A stretch of 21,317 nt of DNA from an uncultured Oscillospiraceae bacterium. Lineage in GTDB: Bacteria > Bacillota > Clostridia > Oscillospirales > Oscillospiraceae. Positions within the stretch are counted from its first letter, which is position 1. Each line of letters starts with the position of its first letter. The stretch spans positions 1-21,317 of the forward strand of contig CANRHF010000009.1 in assembly GCA_947630345.1 (NCBI GenBank), in the 5' to 3' direction. The position numbers were made by a program, and so were the translations under genes. This document shows, piece after piece, positions 16,271 to 21,317 of this stretch. The notes under the pieces are model-generated. The model saw nothing but the letters and a program-made list of their open reading frames with translations, did no database searches and was not told the origin of the DNA.

Positions 16271-16336
16271 ATGGCTAGAAATACCCTCCGCGGCTACTTT
16301 TATTTTGACTATTACTTTTGCAACGGGAAAAAGTAA
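16271..16336 (+). CDS. Tyr/Phe-rich leader peptide of the aro operon
   Basis: A 21-codon ORF starts with ATG six bases after a GGAGG site (16260-16264) and ends in tandem stops TAA TAG (16334-16339). Residues 1-8 are MARNTLRG; residues 9-16 are YFYFDYYF, so seven of eight consecutive codons specify Tyr (four) or Phe (three); the tail is CNGKK. There is no Trp codon. Such clustering directly before a DAHP synthase gene is the hallmark of a ribosome-stalling attenuation peptide, compare the Phe-rich pheL peptide of enterobacteria. The last control codons lie in the left arm of a perfect hairpin and the stop codon in its right arm. The peptide itself probably has no function beyond being translated. 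The ORF and its ribosome binding site are seen directly; the regulatory role is inferred. Confidence 0.85.
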   Translation: MARNTLRGYFYFDYYFCNGKK

Positions 16337-16339
16337 TAG
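16309..16339 (+). promoter_or_regulatory. Leader hairpin 1:2 (pause hairpin) over control codons and stop
   Basis: CTATTACTTTT (16309-16319) pairs perfectly over 11 bp with AAAAGTAATAG (16329-16339); the loop is 9 bases. The left arm contains the codons for Tyr14, Tyr15 and Phe16 of the leader peptide, and the right arm holds both tandem stop codons. A translating ribosome must melt this stem, so it is well placed to couple polymerase pausing to translation. Confidence 0.7.
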
Positions 16340-16403
16340 AGTTTTGTGCTGCAAGGGATTCTAAAAACCGGAACTGTCATTTGGAACGCGCCGCACTTCA
16401 CTC
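16339..16403 (+). promoter_or_regulatory. Candidate antiterminator of the aro leader
   Basis: GAGT (16339-16342), GTGC (16346-16349) and GC (16351-16352) can pair with ACTC (16400-16403), GCAC (16393-16396) and GC (16390-16391), in register with a 3x3 internal loop and one mismatch. A small helix, TTCTAAA (16359-16365) with TTTGGAA (16380-16386), fits inside. This pairing uses seven bases of the terminator left arm, so it excludes the terminator. A ribosome at the leader stop would cover 16339-16352, while one stalled at the Tyr/Phe codons would leave it free. The fold was found by eye without energy calculation. Confidence 0.5.
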
Positions 16404-16427
16404 AAAGAATGTGCGGCGTGATTTTTT
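16387..16427 (+). terminator. Attenuator terminator before aroF
   Basis: CGCGCCGCAC (16387-16396) pairs with GTGCGGCGTG (16411-16420) over 10 bp with one G-U pair, loop of 14 bases, followed by A and six T (16422-16427). It ends 17 bases before the aroF ATG and lies downstream of a promoter and a leader ORF with no other gene between, so it can only serve as a premature terminator. Confidence 0.85.
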
Positions 16428-16444
16428 GTGAGGAGTTGTTATTT

Positions 16445-17446
16445 ATGATCGCGATTCTCAAGCACGGCGTCACCCAGGAGCAGACGGACCATCTGGTGGC
16501 CTGGCTCAAACGGATGAACCTGGACGTCCACATCTCCCAGGGCGAGGAGGTTACCGTCCTGGGTCTGATCGGAGACACCAGCCGGGTGGACATGGAGCTT
16601 CTCAGCAGCCTGGAGATCGTGGACTCGGTGAAGCGGGTCTCCGAGCCCTTCAAGCAGGCCAACCGGAAATTCCACCCAGAGGACACCGTGATCCAGGTGG
16701 GCGACGCCGTCTTCGGCGGTGGAAGCTTCGCCATGATCGCCGGGCCCTGCTCCGTGGAATCTGAGGAGCAGATCATTGAGGTGGCCACCGCCGTCAAAGA
16801 GGCGGGCGCCCAGGTGCTGCGGGGCGGCGCCTTCAAGCCCCGGACCTCCCCCTACTCCTTCCAGGGTCTGGAGGACGAGGGCATCCGGCTGCTGCTGGAG
16901 GCAAAAAAGGCCACGGGCCTGCCCATCGTCACGGAGATCATGACCATCACCGCGCTGGAGCTGTTCGACGAGGTGGACATCATCCAGGTGGGCGCACGGA
17001 ATATGCAGAATTTCGATCTTCTGAAGGAGCTGGGCAAGACCCACAAGCCCATTTTGCTGAAACGGGGTCTTGCCAACACCCTTCAGGAGCTGCTGATGAG
17101 CGCCGAATACATCATGAGCGAGGGCAACGAGCAGGTAATCCTCTGCGAGCGGGGCATTCGTACTTTTGAGACCTATACCCGGAACACGCTGGACCTGTCC
17201 GCCGTGCCGGTGCTTCACGAGCTGACCCATCTGCCCGTGGTGGTAGATCCCAGCCACGCCACCGGCAAGGCCCGGCTGGTGCCCTCCATGGCGGCGGCTG
17301 CCGCTGCCGCCGGGGCCGACGGCATCATGGTGGAGGTTCACAACAATCCCGCCTGCGCGCTGTGCGACGGGGCCCAGTCCATCACCCCGGCCCAGTTTGC
17401 CAAGCTCAGCGCCCAGCTCACCGCCATTCGGGGGGTCCTGCAATGA
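16445..17446 (+). CDS. aroF: 3-deoxy-7-phosphoheptulonate (DAHP) synthase, type I-beta with N-terminal regulatory domain
   Basis: This enzyme joins phosphoenolpyruvate and erythrose 4-phosphate, the first step of the shikimate pathway. The 333-residue protein closely parallels the Thermotoga maritima enzyme: a ferredoxin-like N-terminal domain (about 1-68), then the TIM barrel with AGPCS, GGAFKPRTSPYSFQG (127-141) and CERGIRTFE. Metal ligands fall at C102, H271 (DPSH), E297 and D308, one residue from their T. maritima positions. In T. maritima the N-terminal domain binds Tyr and Phe for feedback inhibition, so the same is likely here. The ATG at 16445 follows AGGAG (16431-16435); an in-frame upstream extension would run through the terminator and is rejected. 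It is the first structural gene of the operon and overlaps tyrA by ATGA. Confidence 0.95.
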   Translation: MIAILKHGVTQEQTDHLVAWLKRMNLDVHISQGEEVTVLGLIGDTSRVDMELLSSLEIVDSVKRVSEPFKQANRKFHPEDTVIQVGDAVFGGGSFAMIAGPCSVESEEQIIEVATAVKEAGAQVLRGGAFKPRTSPYSFQGLEDEGIRLLLEAKKATGLPIVTEIMTITALELFDEVDIIQVGARNMQNFDLLKELGKTHKPILLKRGLANTLQELLMSAEYIMSEGNEQVILCERGIRTFETYTRNTLDLSAVPVLHELTHLPVVVDPSHATGKARLVPSMAAAAAAAGADGIMVEVHNNPACALCDGAQSITPAQFAKLSAQLTAIRGVLQ

Positions 17447-18273
17447 ACGTCGGGATCCTGGGTCTGGGGCTGATCGGCGGCTCCCTGGCCCGGGCCTACG
17501 CCAAGGCCGGCCACGCCGTCTACGCCTGGGACCGGGACGAATCCATCCTTTCCTTTGCCCAACTGGCAGGGGCCGTCACGGGAAAGCTGGACTGGGAAAC
17601 CGTGGGGCAGTGCCAGCTGCTGCTGCTGGCCATCTATCCCGGAGGCTCCATCGCTTGGCTGGAGGAAAACGCGGCCCTTGTTTCCAAGGACGCGCTGGTT
17701 TTAGACTGCTGCGGCGTGAAACAGGAGGTCTGCGAAAAATGCTTCCCCCTGGCGGAAAAGTACGGCTTTACCTTTGTAGGGGGACATCCCATGGCGGGTT
17801 CCCATTTTTCCGGATTCAAGTACAGCCGCTCCAATCTGTTCCAGGGCGCGCCCATGGTGCTGGTGCCCCCGGTTTTCGACGACCCGGAGCTGCTGCAGCG
17901 GGTGGAGGACGCTCTGGCTCCCTGCCATTTTGGCTCCTTCTCCGTCACTACCGCCCGGGAGCATGACCGGATGATTGCCTTTACCTCCCAGATGCCCCAC
18001 ATCGTCAGCAACGCCTTTATCAAATCCCCCACCGCCGGGAGCCACAAGGGCTTCTCCGCCGGCAGCTATAAGGATCTGACCCGGGTGGCCTGGCTGAATC
18101 CAGGAATGTGGGCGGAGCTGTTCCTGGACAACCGGGAACCTCTGCTTTTTGAGTTGGATCTGTATATTGAGAATCTCATCGCCTACCGGCAGGCCATCGC
18201 CGAGGGCGACCGGGAAGCGTTAGAGGCCCTTCTGGAAGAAGGGCGGCGGAAAAAGGAGGCGGTGGACGGATGA
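17443..18273 (+). CDS. tyrA: Prephenate dehydrogenase (TyrA)
   Basis: It oxidatively decarboxylates prephenate to 4-hydroxyphenylpyruvate, the committed step to tyrosine. The 276-residue protein begins with a Rossmann fold, GLGLIGGS (7-14), and has D30 at the end of the second strand, which suggests NAD over NADP. The family signature GGHPMAGSHFSGF follows, with the catalytic His at 115, then TSQMPHIVSNAF. There is no C-terminal ACT domain and no fused chorismate mutase, so this is the short monofunctional form, and allosteric control by Tyr through ACT is absent. Its ATG overlaps the aroF stop (ATGA) and its stop overlaps the aroB start in the same way, implying translational coupling. An in-frame upstream start inside aroF is unlikely, because the Rossmann strand must begin at MNVGILG. 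Confidence 0.94.
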   Translation: MNVGILGLGLIGGSLARAYAKAGHAVYAWDRDESILSFAQLAGAVTGKLDWETVGQCQLLLLAIYPGGSIAWLEENAALVSKDALVLDCCGVKQEVCEKCFPLAEKYGFTFVGGHPMAGSHFSGFKYSRSNLFQGAPMVLVPPVFDDPELLQRVEDALAPCHFGSFSVTTAREHDRMIAFTSQMPHIVSNAFIKSPTAGSHKGFSAGSYKDLTRVAWLNPGMWAELFLDNREPLLFELDLYIENLIAYRQAIAEGDREALEALLEEGRRKKEAVDG

Positions 18274-19319
18274 AATGGGTGCGTGTGAACGCCTCCCGCG
18301 CCTACGATGTGGGCATCGGTCCGGAACTTCTGGACCGGCTGGGTGTGGAGATCGCCGCCAGGCTCCATCCTAAGAAGATCGGTCTGGTGACGGACAGCCG
18401 GGTAGCTCCCCTTTACGCGGCCCGGGCAAGAGCGGCCCTGGAGCAGGTGGCGGAGGTGGCGGAATTTGTGATCCCCGCCGGGGAGGCCAGCAAGAATGGG
18501 CAGGAATACCTGTCTTTATTGTCCTTCCTGGCCGGGGAAAAGCTGACCCGGGCTGACTGCCTGGTGGCCCTGGGCGGCGGCGTGGTGGGAGACCTCACCG
18601 GCTTTGCCGCCGCTACCTATCTCCGGGGCGTGGCCTATGTACAGGTTCCAACCACGCTGCTGGCGGCGGTAGACTCCTCCGTAGGTGGAAAAACCGCCAT
18701 CGATCTGCCGGAGGGGAAGAACCTGGCGGGGGCCTTCTATCAGCCCAGCCTGGTGCTGTGCGATACCGACACGCTGAACACCCTGCCGGAGGATATTTTC
18801 CGGGACGGGTGCGCCGAGGTGATTAAATACGGCGTTTTGTATGACCCCGCTCTATTTGCCCATTTGGAGGAAAAGGGCGTGGGCTTTGACCGGGAAGCGG
18901 TGATCGCCCGGTGCGTGGAATTGAAGCGGGACGTGGTGGCCCGGGATGAATTCGACCGGGGCGAACGACAGAAACTGAATTTGGGTCACACCGTGGGCCA
19001 CGGTGTAGAGGCCAAAAGCAACTTTACCGTTTCCCATGGGAAAGCGGTGGCCATCGGCATGGCCATCGTCAGCCGGGCCGCCGCGAAAATGGGGCTCTGC
19101 AAAATTGAGGACCGGGACCGGATCCTTGCGGTGCTGGAGCGGTTTTCCCTGCCGGTTTCCACCTCCCTTTCCCCGGAGGAGCTGGCAAAGGCCGCTCTAT
19201 CCGACAAAAAGCGGGCGGGAGATACAGTGAACTTGATCCTCCCCGCCGCCATCGGAGACTGCCGGATCGTGCCCACCCCGGTGACGCAGCTGGAAGGTTT
19301 TCTCAAGGCAGGGATGTAA
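18270..19319 (+). CDS. aroB: 3-dehydroquinate synthase (AroB)
   Basis: AroB converts DAHP to 3-dehydroquinate using NAD and a divalent metal, the second step of the shikimate pathway. The 349-residue protein has the conserved LGGGVVGDLTGFAAA (101-115), VPTTLLAAVDSSVGGKTAID (126-145) and GKNLAGAFYQP (149-159). Metal ligands are E183 in CAEVIKYG, the HTVGH motif (240-244) and H256 in SHGKAVAIGM. Length is normal. It starts on the ATGA shared with tyrA and is followed after a single base by aroA, so the operon is almost without spacers. Nothing unusual is seen in the active site. Confidence 0.96.
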   Translation: MKWVRVNASRAYDVGIGPELLDRLGVEIAARLHPKKIGLVTDSRVAPLYAARARAALEQVAEVAEFVIPAGEASKNGQEYLSLLSFLAGEKLTRADCLVALGGGVVGDLTGFAAATYLRGVAYVQVPTTLLAAVDSSVGGKTAIDLPEGKNLAGAFYQPSLVLCDTDTLNTLPEDIFRDGCAEVIKYGVLYDPALFAHLEEKGVGFDREAVIARCVELKRDVVARDEFDRGERQKLNLGHTVGHGVEAKSNFTVSHGKAVAIGMAIVSRAAAKMGLCKIEDRDRILAVLERFSLPVSTSLSPEELAKAALSDKKRAGDTVNLILPAAIGDCRIVPTPVTQLEGFLKAGM

Positions 19320-19320
19320 A

Positions 19321-20520
19321 ATGGATCTGAAAATTTATCCCGGGAAGCTGGCCGGGACCATCGACGCCATCCCCTCCAAGTCCCAGGCCCACCGGCTGCT
19401 GATCTGCGCCGCTTTTGCCGACGGACCAACCCGGCTGGTGTGTCCCCAGATCAGTGAGGATATCCACGCCACCGCCCGGTGCCTCCGTGCCCTGGGGGCG
19501 GAGGTGACGCGGACGGAGGAGGGCTTTTCCATCACGCCTGCCAAGTCCGTGCCGGAAAGGGCGGACTTGGACTGCGGGGAGAGCGGCTCCACCCTCCGGT
19601 TTCTGCTGCCGGTAACGGGAGCCCTGGGGGTGGACGGCACCTTTCTCCTGGGCGGACGGCTCCCGGAACGGCCCCTCTCCCCCCTCTGGGAGGAAATGGA
19701 GCGGATGGGCTGCCGCCTTACCCGCCCCACGTCCAACACCCTGCGGTGCCGGGGGAAGCTGGCGCCGGGGGAATATACGGTGGACGGCGGGATTTCCAGT
19801 CAATTCATCACGGGGCTGCTGCTGGCCCTGGCGCTGATCCCCGGGGAAAGCCGGGTGCGGGTCACCGGGCAGCTTCAATCCCGGCCCTATCTTGCCATGA
19901 CCCAAAAGGCCATGGACGCCTTCGGGGTACGCACCGAGGGCTTGGCCCTTACCGGTCAGCACCGGTTCCGCACCCCCGGGGAGCTGAAGGTTGAGGGAGA
20001 CTGGAGCAACGCCGCCTTTTTTCTGGCCGCCAACGCCCTTGGAAGCCGGGTGGAAATGGAAGGTCTGGACCCGGACTCCGCCCAGGGAGACCGGGCGGTG
20101 GAGCAGATCCTGCCCATGCTGGAGGGCTGTCCCACCATTCCCGCCGGGGACATTCCCGATCTGGTGCCGGTGCTGGCGGTGGCGGCTGGGGCGAAGCACG
20201 GCGCGGTCTTTACCCAGATCCGGCGGCTGCGGCTAAAGGAATCGGACCGGGTGGCCGCGGTTTGCGCCCTGCTCCGGGCCCTGGGAGGTCGGGGGGAAGC
20301 GGCGGAGGACACCCTGACCGTGTACCCCTGCCGGTATCAGGGCGGCGTGGTGGATTCCTTCGGCGATCACCGGATCGCCATGGCGGCGGCGATTGCCGCC
20401 ACCGTGGCCCAGGGGCCGGTGACGGTACTGGGGGCGCAGTGCGCCGCCAAGTCTTACCCGGATTTTTGGCGTGAATTTGGCCGGTTAGGAGGTCGCTATG
20501 AGCAGCACATTCGGGGATAA
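19321..20520 (+). CDS. aroA: 3-phosphoshikimate 1-carboxyvinyltransferase (EPSP synthase, AroA)
   Basis: It transfers the enolpyruvyl group of PEP to shikimate 3-phosphate. With 399 residues it is shorter than the E. coli enzyme (427). Active-site segments are PSKSQAHR (18-25; K20, S21, R25), ESGSTLRF (87-94), GGISSQF (156-162), DIPD with D280, LKESDR (305-310; K306, E307) and GDHRIAM (348-354). The PEP/glyphosate-site segment differs from the E. coli NAGTAMRP: Gly is kept, Thr becomes Ser, and Pro becomes Phe. The ATG lies one base after the aroB stop, with an AGGCAGGG stretch as a probable ribosome site. Its last 23 bases overlap the start of aroC. The assignment is secure; inhibitor sensitivity cannot be read off. 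Confidence 0.95.
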   Translation: MDLKIYPGKLAGTIDAIPSKSQAHRLLICAAFADGPTRLVCPQISEDIHATARCLRALGAEVTRTEEGFSITPAKSVPERADLDCGESGSTLRFLLPVTGALGVDGTFLLGGRLPERPLSPLWEEMERMGCRLTRPTSNTLRCRGKLAPGEYTVDGGISSQFITGLLLALALIPGESRVRVTGQLQSRPYLAMTQKAMDAFGVRTEGLALTGQHRFRTPGELKVEGDWSNAAFFLAANALGSRVEMEGLDPDSAQGDRAVEQILPMLEGCPTIPAGDIPDLVPVLAVAAGAKHGAVFTQIRRLRLKESDRVAAVCALLRALGGRGEAAEDTLTVYPCRYQGGVVDSFGDHRIAMAAAIAATVAQGPVTVLGAQCAAKSYPDFWREFGRLGGRYEQHIRG

Positions 20521-21317
20521 GCTGAAGCTGTCCATTTTCGGGCAGTCCCATGGAAAAGCCATCGGCATGACTCTGGACGGAATCCCGGCAGGGCTGCCGG
20601 TGGATCTGGACGCTTTACAGGACTTTCTGAACCGGCGGGCGCCGGGAAAAAATGCTTGGTCCACCACCCGAAAAGAGGAGGACCGGCCGGAGTTCCTCTC
20701 CGGCATTCTGGAGGGCCGCACCTGTGGGGCCCCCATTTGCGCCGTGATTTACAATCAGAACACCCGCTCGGGAGACTACCGGGCAATTGCCGACTGTCCC
20801 CGGCCGGGTCACGCGGACTTCCCCGCCCAGGTCAAGTATGGGGGATTTCAGGACGTGGCAGGCGGCGGTCACTTCTCCGGCCGCCTGACGGCGCCGCTGT
20901 GCGTCGCCGGCGGGCTGTGCAAGCAGTGGCTAAAGATGCTGGGCATTGAAATCCATGCCCATATCGCCGTTCTGGCGGGGATCGGCGGCGGGAGCTTCGA
21001 TCCCGTGGCGCCGGAGGCAGATCAAATTGGGAAGGACTTCCCGGTTTTAGACCCCCAGGCCGGAGAGACCATGCGCGACGCCATCGAGGCGGCCAGGGCC
21101 CAGGGGGACAGCGTGGGCGGCATCATCGAGTGCGCCGTGACGGGTCTGCCGGTGGGACTGGGAGAGCCCATGTTCGGTGGGATGGAAAACCGGATCGCCA
21201 GCGCGGTGTTCGCCGTGCCGGCGGTGAAGGGCGTGGATTTCGGCGCCGGGTTTGCCGCCGCCTACCTCAAGGGCAGCGAAAACAACGACCCCTACACTGT
21301 GGAAAACGGGCGGATCC
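20498..21317 (+). CDS. aroC: Chorismate synthase (AroC), 3' end beyond the window
   Basis: AroC makes chorismate from EPSP with reduced flavin, the last common step to the aromatic amino acids. The first 273 codons are present, of an expected 350-390. Seen are FGQSHGKAIG (14-23), where most relatives have GESHG, RPGHADFPAQVKYGG, GGGHFSGRLTAPL, which replaces the more widespread GGGRSSARETA, and GDSVGGIIECAVTGLPVGLGEP. These variants still keep the conserved His (H18) and the Arg of SGRLTA and fit the family. The ATG at 20498 follows AGGAGG by five bases and lies inside the 3' end of aroA. The frame stays open to the window edge. Genes such as pheA, aroE or aroK could follow, but are not visible. 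Confidence 0.94.
   Translation, partial: MSSTFGDKLKLSIFGQSHGKAIGMTLDGIPAGLPVDLDALQDFLNRRAPGKNAWSTTRKEEDRPEFLSGILEGRTCGAPICAVIYNQNTRSGDYRAIADCPRPGHADFPAQVKYGGFQDVAGGGHFSGRLTAPLCVAGGLCKQWLKMLGIEIHAHIAVLAGIGGGSFDPVAPEADQIGKDFPVLDPQAGETMRDAIEAARAQGDSVGGIIECAVTGLPVGLGEPMFGGMENRIASAVFAVPAVKGVDFGAGFAAAYLKGSENNDPYTVENGRI

Noticed and set aside
16346..16444. In-frame N-terminal extension of aroF by 33 codons
   Set aside because: It would encode the terminator stem, lacks a ribosome binding site, and has no counterpart in the T. maritima-type enzyme, which begins at MIxxLK.
16249..16444. T-box riboswitch in the aroF leader
   Set aside because: No T-box consensus (AGGGTGGnACCGCG-like) or stem I features are seen; the short ORF with clustered aromatic codons explains the leader better.

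Overview
The window is a GC-rich chromosomal segment from a spore-forming Firmicute, most likely an anaerobic member of the Clostridia (Oscillospirales-like). The evidence is the sporulation gene spoIIR, the AddAB recombination nuclease, strong AGGAGG ribosome binding sites, extended -10 promoters (TGnTATAAT), and a DAHP synthase of the Thermotoga/Clostridia type. There are no rRNA or tRNA genes, CRISPR arrays, insertion sequences or phage genes. The longest gap without a conventional gene is 16131-16444, and it is fully occupied by regulatory sequence.

Left block, minus strand (1-8288): ispE, spoIIR, addB and addA lie head to tail. spoIIR has a good candidate forespore sigma-F promoter at the end of ispE. 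addBA has its own extended -10 promoter and an 8-nt ATGGCTGA overlap between the two genes. addA lacks only its extreme C-terminus at the window edge. A small DUF378 membrane protein gene (8407-8613, plus strand) follows, with overlapping hairpins behind it.

Middle block (8703-13235): two large single-pass membrane proteins are transcribed divergently. One is a zinc-ribbon protein with three extracytoplasmic Ig-like (BIG2) domains. The other is a serine/threonine-kinase-like protein with a long acidic/proline-rich linker, a membrane helix and four or five FN3/Ig-like domains outside the cell. Their sigma-A promoters stand back to back, and a 16-bp imperfect palindrome overlaps both -35 boxes, which suggests co-regulation. 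A small zinc-dependent phospholipase C-family gene follows on the plus strand, then a convergent PcrA/UvrD-type helicase gene behind a bidirectional terminator.

Right block, plus strand (16214-21317): an aromatic amino acid operon aroF-tyrA-aroB-aroA-aroC (aroC cut by the window edge), tightly packed with stop/start overlaps. It begins with what I consider the most interesting element here: a promoter, then a 21-codon leader peptide ORF in which residues 9-16 read YFYFDYYF, a perfect 11-bp hairpin over the last control codons and the stop codon, a candidate antiterminator, and an intrinsic terminator immediately before aroF. This has the full layout of ribosome-mediated transcription attenuation sensing charged tRNA-Tyr and tRNA-Phe. 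It would add a transcriptional layer to the Tyr/Phe feedback inhibition expected from the N-terminal regulatory domain of this AroF type.
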